From the NCBI GenBank assembly GCA_031281025.1, contig JAITFY010000013.1:1-34914 (forward strand): a DNA stretch of 34,914 nucleotides, read 5' to 3'. The notes under the pieces are model-generated. The model was not told the DNA's origin. It worked only from the letters and a program-made list of their open reading frames with translations, and ran no database searches. Position numbers and translations under genes: made by a program. This stretch comes from Treponema sp. GTDB lineage: Bacteria; Spirochaetota; Spirochaetia; Treponematales; Breznakiellaceae. Of the stretch, positions 1 to 8,936 are shown piece by piece (within the stretch, counting starts at the first letter, position 1; every line of letters begins with the position of its first letter).

Positions 1-3000
1 GAAATCGCAAAAACGCGGACTTTGCAATATGCTTTTCTTGCAGGCGGCGCTCTTCTTGCAGGGCTGCCTTCTCTAATGACCGAAGATTTTGAAATTATAA
101 TTGTAGATGAATATATAGATGCGTACGAACTTTTAAAGGCCGGCGTAATCGACTCAATTATTGCCCTGGGAGCTACAGAAGCCATTTTTGATGAAATCGG
201 CGGCGTTGTGGCATCGGATGTTATACCCTTGACGTATTTTCCTGTTTCATTTATGACAGCCAAAGATGAGCTCGCCCCGGTTGTTTCTATCATACAAAAA
301 GCGCTGGAAAATGGCGCCATCCTTTATTTAAGTGAGCTCTACGAATTGGGTTACAAGGAATATTTAAGGCATAAACTATTTATGCAATTCACTGAAAAAG
401 AAAAAGCGTATATAAATGCCAATCCAGTAATACCTTTTGCAGCTTCGTATGATCATTATCCGGTTAGCTTTTACCACAGCCGTTACGGAGCATGGCAGGG
501 AATAGCTTTTGATGTACTACAGGAAGTGGAAAGTCTTACCGGGCTTACATTTGAGGTTGTTAATGATCATGATACTGAATGGTTTCACCTGCTTGGAATG
601 CTCGAAAACGCAGAAGCCTATATGGTTACTGAATTGATCCGCACACCGGAACGTGAAGGCCGGTTTTTATGGGCCGAAAATGCTCTTTTAATGGATCAGT
701 CTGCGCTTTTATCAAGAGCTGAGCTTCCTTACATAGATGTCCACAGCGTTTTATCCATGAGGGTAGGATTAATCAAAGACCTTGCGCATACCGAAATGTT
801 CTGGCAGTGGTTTCCGTTTCACAGACACACTTTTGAATTTAGCGGTACCGACGATGCCTTTGAAGCTTTAAGGCGCGGCGAAGTTGATATGGTGATGGCA
901 AGCTTCAACCTTCTTTTACACCTAACGCATTTTCAGGAACTTCCATACTATAAAGCCAATATCGTTTTTAACAACAACTTTAAATCCACATTTGGGTTTA
1001 ATAAAGACCATGAAACTTTACGCTCTATCATTGATAAAACTCTTGAATTGGTTGATGTCGAAACAATCTCGCAAAGAAGGCTGCGCAGGACATACGACTA
1101 CCGTTTAATGCTGGCGCGGGCGCAAAGATCGTGGATTGTCGCAACTGCTGCTGCACTTTTTATTATGCTTATCATAGTGTTTGTTTTATATTCGAAAGAC
1201 AGAAAAAGAAGGAAAACAATCTCGGGACAGGCGGCTACACTTGCCGCAATATATAATTCGCTGCCCGCGATGGTATATACCAAAGACCTTAGTAACAGAA
1301 TTACAAGTTTTAATGACTATTTTAAAAGAATAACGTTAGGCGGCGAATTGGAGTTGATTAACAATGAATTCCAAAACGAGGCTCGGGCCGATCTTGATAT
1401 AATACTGGAATTTTTAGGTGATAATATTTTAGGTGATAATATAAGAAACACCACAAAGACAGAAGAAAAATGGTTTAACTATTCTGATGGATCCCGCCGG
1501 GCGCACGAAGTTTTCAGAACTCCTTTGATTCAAAGTGGAAATGTGGTTGGACTTTTGGGAATCGTAGTGGATATTACCAAACGTAAACTGGCGGAAGAAG
1601 CGTCAGTTCGCGCCAACGAGCGGATTGAAGCCATTATACAAAATCTGCCCGGAATGGCATACCAGTGTTTTTTTAGCGCACCGGATTTTTCGTTTACTTT
1701 TGTCAGCGAGGGCAGCAAAGAACTGATTGGATATACGCCTCAGGAGCTGATTGGCGGTCCCAATAAGTTTATAAAAATGGTGCATCCCGACGACAAGGAA
1801 GGTGTTGACAATAAAGAAGCCGAAACAATTGTTAAAGGTTTGGTCTTTGAGCATACCAATAGAATTGTATTAAAAGACGGCACGACAAAATGGGTTTGGG
1901 AACGCGCCCGTGTATTGGAAAAAAAACCAGACGGCACTCCCAAATTAATCGAAGGTTATGTGTTTGATATAACCGAACAAAGGCAATTTGAAGCTGCAGA
2001 GCTTGCCAATCAGGCAAAATCCCAGTTTTTGGCAACCATGAGCCACGAAATCCGTACTCCAATGAACAGTATCATGGGGTTTGCAGAGCTTGCATTGGAT
2101 AGCGATGCCATGCCTCAAATAAAGGATTTTTTGTGTAAAATTACAGATAGTACAGAATGGCTATTGCGTATTGTCAACGATATTTTGGATATCTCAAAAA
2201 TTGAAGCCGGTAAAATGGAATTGGAACATGTTCCTTTTAATCTGTACGATATTTTTGCACGCTGCCAGTCTGTCATTCTTCCTTCTGCTAAAGAAAAAGT
2301 TCTTGATTTAAGTGTTTATGCAGAAGCGCTGCCCGGCAAAAAACTAATAGGCGACCCTGTTAGATTATATCAGGCGCTGATGAATCTTTTGTCCAATGCT
2401 GTAAAATTCACAGAAACCGGAAGTGTTAAGTTTTCGTCTACAGTAAAGAGTTCGTTTAACGGTATGGCGACGATATATTTTGAGGTAAAAGACAGCGGCA
2501 TAGGGATGACCCCCGATCAAATAAAAAGAATATTTGAGCAGTTTATTCAAGCGGATTCCAGTACAACACGTAATTATGGCGGTACGGGCTTGGGGCTGGC
2601 GATAACCAAAAATATTGTAGAGCTAATGGGCGGAAAACTGACAGTAGAAAGCGCTCCCGGCGGCGGCAGTACATTTAGTTTTGAAATTATTTTTGAGACG
2701 ATAGAGTCGGCTGATGAGCTGTCAGACCGTAAGGACTTCTTCCTTCTTGAAAAACCGTACTTTGATAACCTTGTTCTGGTTTGTGATGATAACCCCATGA
2801 ATCAACAGGTTGTCTGTGAACATCTTGCGCGTGTGGGAATCCGGGTTGCTGTAGCGGATAACGGCAGGATTGGCGTTGATATGGTTTTAGAGCGTATCCA
2901 AAAAGGCAAACCACCCTTTGACCTGATTTTTATGGACATGTTTATGCCGGTTATGGACGGAATGGAAGCTGCATCAAAAATACTGGCATTAAAAACGGGA

Positions 3001-3681
3001 ACTCCAATAGTGGCCATGACAGCAAATATAATGACAAGCGAATTGGAAAAATATAAAAAGAACGGAATGCCGGACTGTCTTGGCAAGCCGTTTACATCGC
3101 AAGAATTGTGGCGTGTTTTGTTAAAGTATTTAAAACCAATAGGCAGCGGCATTATAGATGAATATGGAAATAACAAAGAACTGCAAAAAAAGCTGCGGCT
3201 TAATTTTATGAAAAACAATCAAACAATTATTGCGGAAATTGCCGAAGCAGTTGCTAAGGGTGATACAAAACTTGCTCATAGGCTGGCGCATACTCTAAAA
3301 GGCAACGCGGGTTTGATTGGCAAGACCGAATTGCAAAAGGCCGCCGCCGAAGTGGAAGCGCTATTAAAAGAAGGGGTTGCTTCCATTTGGGAAAACAAAA
3401 TGAAACACCTGGAAACTGAACTCTCGCAGGTTTTTGGCGAACTCAGCCCGCTATTTGATGAGCCAGCGCGGGAAAAAACGCAGTTTTTAAACGCTGAACA
3501 GGTACTGGCGCTGTTTGAAAAGCTGGAACCAATGCTCGTGAATATAAACCCCGAGTGCGCTGCATTGCTCGACGATATCCGCGCTGTAGAGGGAGCAGAT
3601 GAGCTAGTACAACATATAGAAAGCTATGATTTTGAAAATGCGGTTAGGATACTTATGGATTTAAAAAAGAAGTTTTCTTAA
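1..3681 (+). CDS. BvgS/EvgS-like hybrid sensor histidine kinase (5' end outside window)
   Basis: The frame is open from base 1, so the true start lies upstream; 1226 codons are visible and residues are numbered from base 1. In order: the end of one periplasmic solute-binding (SBP_bac_3-like) module to about 120, a second such module from about 130 to 365, a membrane helix near 377-399, two PAS domains (about 415-525 and 535-655), HisKA with phospho-acceptor H682 in SHEIRTP, an ATPase domain (N799, DSGIGM at 831, GTGLGL at 861), a receiver domain (DD near 929, phospho-acceptor D979 in MDMFMP) and a C-terminal HPt domain with H1097 in AHTLKGNAG. This is the classic four-step phosphorelay architecture: a ligand bound outside triggers transfer H682-D979-H1097 and then on to a separate response regulator, which is not in the window. 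The stop overlaps the stop of the convergent barrel gene by four bases. The ligand cannot be told from sequence. Confidence 0.93.
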   Translation, partial: EIAKTRTLQYAFLAGGALLAGLPSLMTEDFEIIIVDEYIDAYELLKAGVIDSIIALGATEAIFDEIGGVVASDVIPLTYFPVSFMTAKDELAPVVSIIQKALENGAILYLSELYELGYKEYLRHKLFMQFTEKEKAYINANPVIPFAASYDHYPVSFYHSRYGAWQGIAFDVLQEVESLTGLTFEVVNDHDTEWFHLLGMLENAEAYMVTELIRTPEREGRFLWAENALLMDQSALLSRAELPYIDVHSVLSMRVGLIKDLAHTEMFWQWFPFHRHTFEFSGTDDAFEALRRGEVDMVMASFNLLLHLTHFQELPYYKANIVFNNNFKSTFGFNKDHETLRSIIDKTLELVDVETISQRRLRRTYDYRLMLARAQRSWIVATAAALFIMLIIVFVLYSKDRKRRKTISGQAATLAAIYNSLPAMVYTKDLSNRITSFNDYFKRITLGGELELINNEFQNEARADLDIILEFLGDNILGDNIRNTTKTEEKWFNYSDGSRRAHEVFRTPLIQSGNVVGLLGIVVDITKRKLAEEASVRANERIEAIIQNLPGMAYQCFFSAPDFSFTFVSEGSKELIGYTPQELIGGPNKFIKMVHPDDKEGVDNKEAETIVKGLVFEHTNRIVLKDGTTKWVWERARVLEKKPDGTPKLIEGYVFDITEQRQFEAAELANQAKSQFLATMSHEIRTPMNSIMGFAELALDSDAMPQIKDFLCKITDSTEWLLRIVNDILDISKIEAGKMELEHVPFNLYDIFARCQSVILPSAKEKVLDLSVYAEALPGKKLIGDPVRLYQALMNLLSNAVKFTETGSVKFSSTVKSSFNGMATIYFEVKDSGIGMTPDQIKRIFEQFIQADSSTTRNYGGTGLGLAITKNIVELMGGKLTVESAPGGGSTFSFEIIFETIESADELSDRKDFFLLEKPYFDNLVLVCDDNPMNQQVVCEHLARVGIRVAVADNGRIGVDMVLERIQKGKPPFDLIFMDMFMPVMDGMEAASKILALKTGTPIVAMTANIMTSELEKYKKNGMPDCLGKPFTSQELWRVLLKYLKPIGSGIIDEYGNNKELQKKLRLNFMKNNQTIIAEIAEAVAKGDTKLAHRLAHTLKGNAGLIGKTELQKAAAEVEALLKEGVASIWENKMKHLETELSQVFGELSPLFDEPAREKTQFLNAEQVLALFEKLEPMLVNINPECAALLDDIRAVEGADELVQHIESYDFENAVRILMDLKKKFS
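1414..1443 (+). repeat. 15-bp in-frame tandem duplication inside a PAS domain
   Basis: Two adjacent 15-base units (TTAGGTGATAATATT then TTAGGTGATAATATA) differ only at the last base and encode LGDNI twice. Because the unit is a multiple of three the reading frame is kept. It looks like a recent slippage duplication in a loop of the first PAS domain of the hybrid kinase. Confidence 0.85.
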
Positions 3682-4898
3682 AACCGCCAGCCAATTCCAA
3701 TGAAGGGCCGAAGCGAGCCGGCTTCTTTTTCATCGTAAATCCAAAAAACAAGGTCTGCTCCGGTTTCCATATAAAAAGACCTTCCTGCAAGCCAAAGGAA
3801 AGAAATACCAGCGTTATAATGAAAGGATATATTGTTTATATAGGAGACTCCTGCACCAAACCGGAATTTTAGCGCTGTCTTATAACTGGGTACTAATGTT
3901 TGAAAAAGCAGATTGGCATCAAGCGTTACGAGCTGTACTGCATCAAAAGAATAAAAAGAAAGGGCGCTCTCCAGCCCCCAGCCGAGAAACTTTTTATTCG
4001 CATAATTGACAAAACCAAACTTAACAGCAAAACCAGAAAGCGTTTTGGTAACATCGGGTGGAAAGTCTGGAATATCAAATGTGGGAAACAGGGGAGTATA
4101 AGCAAAATTCAGGTAAAGATCAGATTTTCTAATTCTGGGCGCACGTGGAGTTTCTTCAAATAAATCCTCAGATGGAAGCGTAGTATAAATAAGTGATAAT
4201 TCAAGATGCCGCAGGATTCCTTCATCTAAATCACGGTACAACGACAGAATGTCCTCATACGTGTAACCTGGCGGCAGCGGAATGTTTACCCTGGTTATAA
4301 TACTTGCTTCAAGACCGCCGGGATTTCTTGCAATGATCTCAAAAAGTTCCGGTATAAGATACGGCTTGTTAAAAACAAGACGCGCTCTATTTTCATATAT
4401 TTGTGTGTCAGATGGGAATATGGTTGTGCCGCCAAATATTCGAATGTAAAATTCAGCGTCTGGAGATATGTAGTTTCCGTAAATTATTAAAACATATTCT
4501 TCCAGGAATACCGGCTCATCAATATCCGATAAATCCAATTCTGGTTCATAAGAAGTGAGTTCAGGATTCAGGGCAGTATAAACTTCAAAGTCTATCCATG
4601 CTGTTCCAACACCAGGACGATCAAGAAAATCGAATGGTATTACACGATAACGATACAAACCAGGAGATAAAGATACATCAACTTGAAAAGCTGATGTATA
4701 CATCTGATGTACACGCTGGAATATACCTTCTTCCTGTTTTTCTATGATTAACTCGTATCGTGATGCATATTCATCTCCGCTCCAGGATAACCGTTGAACA
4801 AAACGCCGTTCAATAAAAAAACCGTCGGTTTGTGCATGTAAAACAGGCAAAGCCGTAAAAAGTAAAGTTAAAACAAAAAACAATAATTTACCGGCCAT
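3678..4898 (-). CDS. Predicted outer-membrane beta-barrel protein with N-terminal fibronectin-like region
   Basis: The product is 406 residues. The ATG at 4898 was chosen because a signal peptide (MAGKLLFFVLTLLFTALPVL, then HAQ) begins there and a G-rich ribosome site (GGGGG) lies just upstream; the frame stays open further upstream, but that part lies inside the preceding gene and has no export signal. Residues of about 25-110 look like a fibronectin-type module (LSWSGDEYASRYEL). The last 150 residues alternate polar and aromatic residues and end in GIGWRF, the C-terminal aromatic typical of barrel proteins recognised by the BAM machinery. It overlaps the upstream FecR-domain gene by 11 bases, so the two are probably translationally coupled, and it closes the five-gene envelope operon. 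No family name is recognised; a role as outer-membrane partner of the FecR protein is inference. Confidence 0.8.
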   Translation of the reverse strand: MAGKLLFFVLTLLFTALPVLHAQTDGFFIERRFVQRLSWSGDEYASRYELIIEKQEEGIFQRVHQMYTSAFQVDVSLSPGLYRYRVIPFDFLDRPGVGTAWIDFEVYTALNPELTSYEPELDLSDIDEPVFLEEYVLIIYGNYISPDAEFYIRIFGGTTIFPSDTQIYENRARLVFNKPYLIPELFEIIARNPGGLEASIITRVNIPLPPGYTYEDILSLYRDLDEGILRHLELSLIYTTLPSEDLFEETPRAPRIRKSDLYLNFAYTPLFPTFDIPDFPPDVTKTLSGFAVKFGFVNYANKKFLGWGLESALSFYSFDAVQLVTLDANLLFQTLVPSYKTALKFRFGAGVSYINNISFHYNAGISFLWLAGRSFYMETGADLVFWIYDEKEAGSLRPFIGIGWRF

Positions 4899-6864
4899 AG
4901 AGAACCCCCGGCCTGATTGCCTCAACTTCTGGTAATGGAATATCAATGATAAAGGAATTTGCTCCCAAAGAGCCTCGTTGATCGATAGAACCATTAGGGC
5001 CAATGTTTACTGCTTCCACTTGCCAAACAAAAGTGCCGCTTGATAAAATAGCAAGGTTTTCTAACCTAAAGCTTGTGCGGTTTTCTGGCGGGTTCTGGGA
5101 AATCTGGCGGCGGCCTGCGGCAGTCTGCTCAAAAAGCGTAAAAACATACGCGTTTGCTCCGGGAACAGCCTGCCAGGAGAAATCAATGTTTCGCCTGGTT
5201 CGCAGCGATTCAATGTTAATACGGGTGCCGTTAATTGGCAGTCTGTTTACGGGTGCAGACAATAGCGGGATGGACAATACCTGAAACTGTCTGGGAGGTG
5301 CAGCCGAGACAAGGTTTTCATAAGACCATGCTTCTATAGTCCAGTACCAAATGCCAGGCTCAATACGGTTTATCTGAACAATGCGGCCGGGATTGGTTAT
5401 TTCAATTGCCGGCTGGCTCAAAGGATTACTGTTTCTGGAAAGAACGAATCTTGCTCTTGCTGCCTCGCGGTCGCTTTCCCAGAGGAATATGGTGGGCGAT
5501 CTTATTGCAGTAAGCCCCGAAAGGTTCACTCCTTGTTCGGGCGCCAGCAAGTGTATCTCCAACGGTTCAGGTGGCGGGGGCGGCGGCGGAAGCGGTTCAA
5601 GCATGACAATGTTTTCGTCTTCGGTAAGGATAGTTTGCTCTGATGTTGTATCTGTGTTTTGCTCTATTCGGAATTGAGAAATTTGCGAAAAAGAGGAATA
5701 TCCATCGTAAGTGGAAGAAAAAACCGGCATTACCCGCCAATACCATGTACCTTGTCCTATCACAGGTTGAATGTATGAAGTAGCTGTTGTCTCAATATTT
5801 ATTTGAATATTGACAAAATCGGGCAATAACGAAACTTGCAAAAAATAAAAAGAAGCTTCTGCCACTTCTGACCAGTTAAATCTAATGGAGGGCAGTTCGT
5901 TTTGGTAAAGGAAAGTGGAATCTCTTATTGGGAATAAAAGTTCCGGCCCGGACGCTTCTACGATAGTGAATCTTCCAAAAGAAAGCTCCTCATTGCCAAA
6001 AGTTAAACGCCAGTACCAAGTCCCAGAGTCCAGCGAAATCTGCGCTGAATCATTAACATTGCCGGCTGTCTGAATAATCCTGTTAAAATTCCGGTCTGCG
6101 GCAATTTCTAAATTCAGAAAATCATTTTGCTCAAGGTTTATCCTGTTCCAAACAAAACTGACGGGTAAAAGTTCCTGCGTATTTTTTAGAAAGCGCGCAT
6201 TTGGCAGCGGTTGGCTCATCACTGCCGATATTCTGTGCAGCTCAGTACCGTCGGTATCCATAGAGACCATAAAACCGGAGTTAACTTCCGTATTTTCTCC
6301 GCTTTCATTGACAATCCGGGCTGTTCCTTCGTTTACCTGTATGACAATGTGGTTGTTTAAAGCAGAAACATTAAGCGTTGAGTCGGCTGTTGCTTCCACA
6401 ATCTGCCCACCCATAGAAAAATGTATAATTCCGCCAATTTCATTTGTAGTAACATCAAGGCTGCCTTCCGCCAAATCAATTTGTAAACCTCTGCCATCCG
6501 GTGCACGCTGAATACGGATTAAGGTGTTTTCGTTTAAATTAATTTGCTGGCCTTCTATGTCAAGCGATGCGGAAGAAAGATCTGCTACACGAATAATATC
6601 TCCAAGATATACAGGTGATTCATTATGCAGCCGATCCCAAAGCACACGATCAGATATACGCCGCTGGACAGTATTATACTTTACAGTTACAGTCCCTACG
6701 GGCTGTACATTTTGCAGATAAATAGTTTGAAGTATATCCAATCTGAATAAATTAAAGCAAAAATAAATACCATACAGACATAATACAATTATAAAAAAAT
6801 CCCTAAAGCGAAAACCGGTACGGACTTTTTTGTTACGATGTGGTTTTATTTGTTCAACACTCAT
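4888..6864 (-). CDS. FecR-domain protein with four fibronectin-like modules
   Basis: The product is 658 residues. One membrane helix near residues 22-40 anchors it, leaving most of the protein in the periplasm. Residues of about 38-110 read as a FecR domain (VGTVTV, YLGDIIRV, SASLDI, NLNENTLIRI), a fold that in other systems senses or relays a signal across the envelope. Then come modules each ending in a similar strand: SGTWYWRLTF, QGTWYWRVMP, PGIWYWTIEA and SGTFVWQVEA. A run of seven or more prolines near residue 430 separates modules two and three. The start ATG overlaps the stop of the cyclase gene as ATGA, so translation is coupled. In other bacteria FecR-domain genes often sit beside membrane adenylate cyclases, which fits a shared signalling role. 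No iron-uptake genes (fecA, fecI-type sigma factor) are nearby, so a classical FecIR role is unlikely. Confidence 0.85.
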   Translation of the reverse strand: MSVEQIKPHRNKKVRTGFRFRDFFIIVLCLYGIYFCFNLFRLDILQTIYLQNVQPVGTVTVKYNTVQRRISDRVLWDRLHNESPVYLGDIIRVADLSSASLDIEGQQINLNENTLIRIQRAPDGRGLQIDLAEGSLDVTTNEIGGIIHFSMGGQIVEATADSTLNVSALNNHIVIQVNEGTARIVNESGENTEVNSGFMVSMDTDGTELHRISAVMSQPLPNARFLKNTQELLPVSFVWNRINLEQNDFLNLEIAADRNFNRIIQTAGNVNDSAQISLDSGTWYWRLTFGNEELSFGRFTIVEASGPELLFPIRDSTFLYQNELPSIRFNWSEVAEASFYFLQVSLLPDFVNIQINIETTATSYIQPVIGQGTWYWRVMPVFSSTYDGYSSFSQISQFRIEQNTDTTSEQTILTEDENIVMLEPLPPPPPPPEPLEIHLLAPEQGVNLSGLTAIRSPTIFLWESDREAARARFVLSRNSNPLSQPAIEITNPGRIVQINRIEPGIWYWTIEAWSYENLVSAAPPRQFQVLSIPLLSAPVNRLPINGTRINIESLRTRRNIDFSWQAVPGANAYVFTLFEQTAAGRRQISQNPPENRTSFRLENLAILSSGTFVWQVEAVNIGPNGSIDQRGSLGANSFIIDIPLPEVEAIRPGVLYGR

Positions 6865-8927
6865 CCCTGATTCTTTTCGCCGCCTATGTTGTACTTTTTT
6901 TCGTCTTCGTTAACATCTACTTTTTCTATATCTGGCGCTTTTAGGCCAAGTAGTTTGCGTACTTCGTCTATAGTTCGCGGTCCGCTATGGCTGCCAATAT
7001 GATTTACAACAGCAAATATGCGTACTGGTTTTAGTTTTCCCTTTACGGTTACCGAAGGCATTTCTTGGGTGATAAAGTTTTTTTTAACCAAACGCCATGT
7101 GCTTTCGCTGATAAGAATATCTGCGCCAAGTGGTTTTGTAAGCGCTTCGATACGGGAAGCAAGATTCACTGGATCGCCAATAACGGTGTACTCCATACGT
7201 TTATCGCTGCCTAGCTGCCCTGCCGTAACAATCCCTGTATTGATCCCGCAGCCTATACATATTGATGGATCGGCATGGTCGCCCTTTTTTCGCATTTTAT
7301 TCATTTCGTAAAGGGCTTTGCGCATCATAAGCGCTGAATAAACGCAATTAAAGGCATCTTTGGCAGGGCAGCCGGATGAATAAGCAGTACCCCAATGCGC
7401 CATTACTGCATCTCCGATAAACTTGTCGATTGTTCCGCCGGTCTTTTCGACGCAATCAACCATTTGTGTAAAATATACGTTCAACCAATGAACAATACGA
7501 TCCGGAGCTTCAACTCCAAATACTTTGGTAAATTTATCTGATTTTGCAGTAAATTCGCGAATATCGGAAAAAAAGATCGTTGCATGTTTTGGAAGGCCTC
7601 CGGGTTTTATCTGGCCTCGCATGGCTTTTATTGCAATTTCTCTGTTTGTAAATCTGCCAAAAATATGCAAAGCAGAACACATCTTTTGAAAACTTGCGGT
7701 TAATACGCCAATTTCGTCACGCCCTTTAGGAGTCAACTTTAAGTCAAAATCACCGCCTTCAATTTTACGCGCAGCGTCAGCCAGCACTTTAAGGGGAATG
7801 GAAATACTTTTTGCAAAAAACCATATAAACATTATCGAAAAAAACAAAACCACTCCGGTTAAGTAAATGTTGCGTCTTGTTGTTGCGGCAATACCTTCGA
7901 AAACTTTATCGTACTCTATATTGGTTATAACAATACAGCCGCCAGTGCTTAATTTATTATAGGCAACAAACTGTAAAATTGTATCTAACGTTTCTTCTTC
8001 AACGGCTTGCGGTTTTCTTCTTTCGATTAGGAAAAAATTTGTAAAAGCATCGAGCCCTTTGTCGATTATCGGCCAAATTGCCTGTTTAATATTTTCAAAG
8101 AATTCCCGGCTGCTTTGTCTGATGTTTTCCCATCCCAGCCTAAAGATACTCATGTTTATTTCCCCGATATTTGAAAACCCAAAATCAGTTTCTACCAAAG
8201 ACTGACGGCTGCGATAGGGAGTTTCCTGTATATCACGGATAAAACGGCTGCCGGCGACATTTACCCCGTCATGTACGAGATCAGAATCGGCATGGATAAG
8301 AATGTCGCCTGCGCTGTTTATCATCCATGATTGATTAATTCCCGCACTAAATGAAGTATTCAGATTTTCTGGAAAAAACAAGAGCATTTCCCCGCCCGGG
8401 CTGCCTGGATAAAACAATGCAAGCAGGTGAACCAAAAAATGCGGTGTTGCATTTAAAACTATGGTCTCTCCCAGTGCTGCACGCCGCAGGGTAGTACGGT
8501 GATTATTCATATAATCATTAACGAGTGAAGAATCGATCTCTGTTGTAATAAAGAAATTTTCGTTTATCAAAAGCTCATCGCTCTGGCTGGAAGAGGTAAA
8601 AAACATTGCCGCTATACGCGGATTTTGTTCAAAGAAAAAATCAACAGTCTCTTTGGCAGGTAAACTTCTTAATACCATTGCATCGGACTGCATTTTGGCC
8701 AGTGTTTCTTCGGCCATTGATGCCGAGCGCTGGTTTGCCTCAAAATTATGATCTTCTGCCGAAATCTGCAGATCCTGGCGTACCATCCAGGATACAAGAG
8801 CGGTTATGGAGCCCAGAGACATTAATACAATAAGGGTAACTATTGTTACAAGCTTAAAGCCAATCGAGAATAACACTTTTTTATCAGTTTTTCTTTTTTC
8901 TTTTTTCGTTTTAGTTTTTTTATCCAA
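6861..8927 (-). CDS. Membrane class III adenylate cyclase with periplasmic sensor and HAMP domain
   Basis: The product is 688 residues and should make cAMP from ATP at the inner membrane. It has a lysine-rich N-terminus, a helix at about 18-48, a large periplasmic region of roughly 310 residues (Cache-like by layout, not proven), a second helix near 365-385, a HAMP linker (ISIPLKVLADAARKIEGGDF) and a cyclase domain. Metal-binding aspartates are D455 in FFSDIREFT and D506 in IDKFIGDAVMA; K502 fits the adenine-selecting lysine, and MEYTVIGDPVNLASR supplies the transition-state residues. The catalytic set therefore looks complete. A tail of about 50 residues after the domain is low in complexity. 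The start is TTG at 8927, preceded at seven bases by TTAGGT, which includes the stop codon of the upstream lipoprotein gene. The cytoplasmic cAMP target is not in the window. Confidence 0.92.
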   Translation of the reverse strand: MDKKTKTKKEKRKTDKKVLFSIGFKLVTIVTLIVLMSLGSITALVSWMVRQDLQISAEDHNFEANQRSASMAEETLAKMQSDAMVLRSLPAKETVDFFFEQNPRIAAMFFTSSSQSDELLINENFFITTEIDSSLVNDYMNNHRTTLRRAALGETIVLNATPHFLVHLLALFYPGSPGGEMLLFFPENLNTSFSAGINQSWMINSAGDILIHADSDLVHDGVNVAGSRFIRDIQETPYRSRQSLVETDFGFSNIGEINMSIFRLGWENIRQSSREFFENIKQAIWPIIDKGLDAFTNFFLIERRKPQAVEEETLDTILQFVAYNKLSTGGCIVITNIEYDKVFEGIAATTRRNIYLTGVVLFFSIMFIWFFAKSISIPLKVLADAARKIEGGDFDLKLTPKGRDEIGVLTASFQKMCSALHIFGRFTNREIAIKAMRGQIKPGGLPKHATIFFSDIREFTAKSDKFTKVFGVEAPDRIVHWLNVYFTQMVDCVEKTGGTIDKFIGDAVMAHWGTAYSSGCPAKDAFNCVYSALMMRKALYEMNKMRKKGDHADPSICIGCGINTGIVTAGQLGSDKRMEYTVIGDPVNLASRIEALTKPLGADILISESTWRLVKKNFITQEMPSVTVKGKLKPVRIFAVVNHIGSHSGPRTIDEVRKLLGLKAPDIEKVDVNEDEKKYNIGGEKNQG

Positions 8928-8936
8928 TTTTTTTAC

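Noticed and set aside
4899-5003. Upstream extension of the barrel gene by 35 codons
   Set aside because: It lies inside the FecR gene and would bury the signal peptide; the ATG at 4898 has a G-rich ribosome site.
4888-6864. Classical FecIRA iron-citrate regulator
   Set aside because: No sigma factor or TonB-dependent receptor lies nearby; only the FecR domain is shared.
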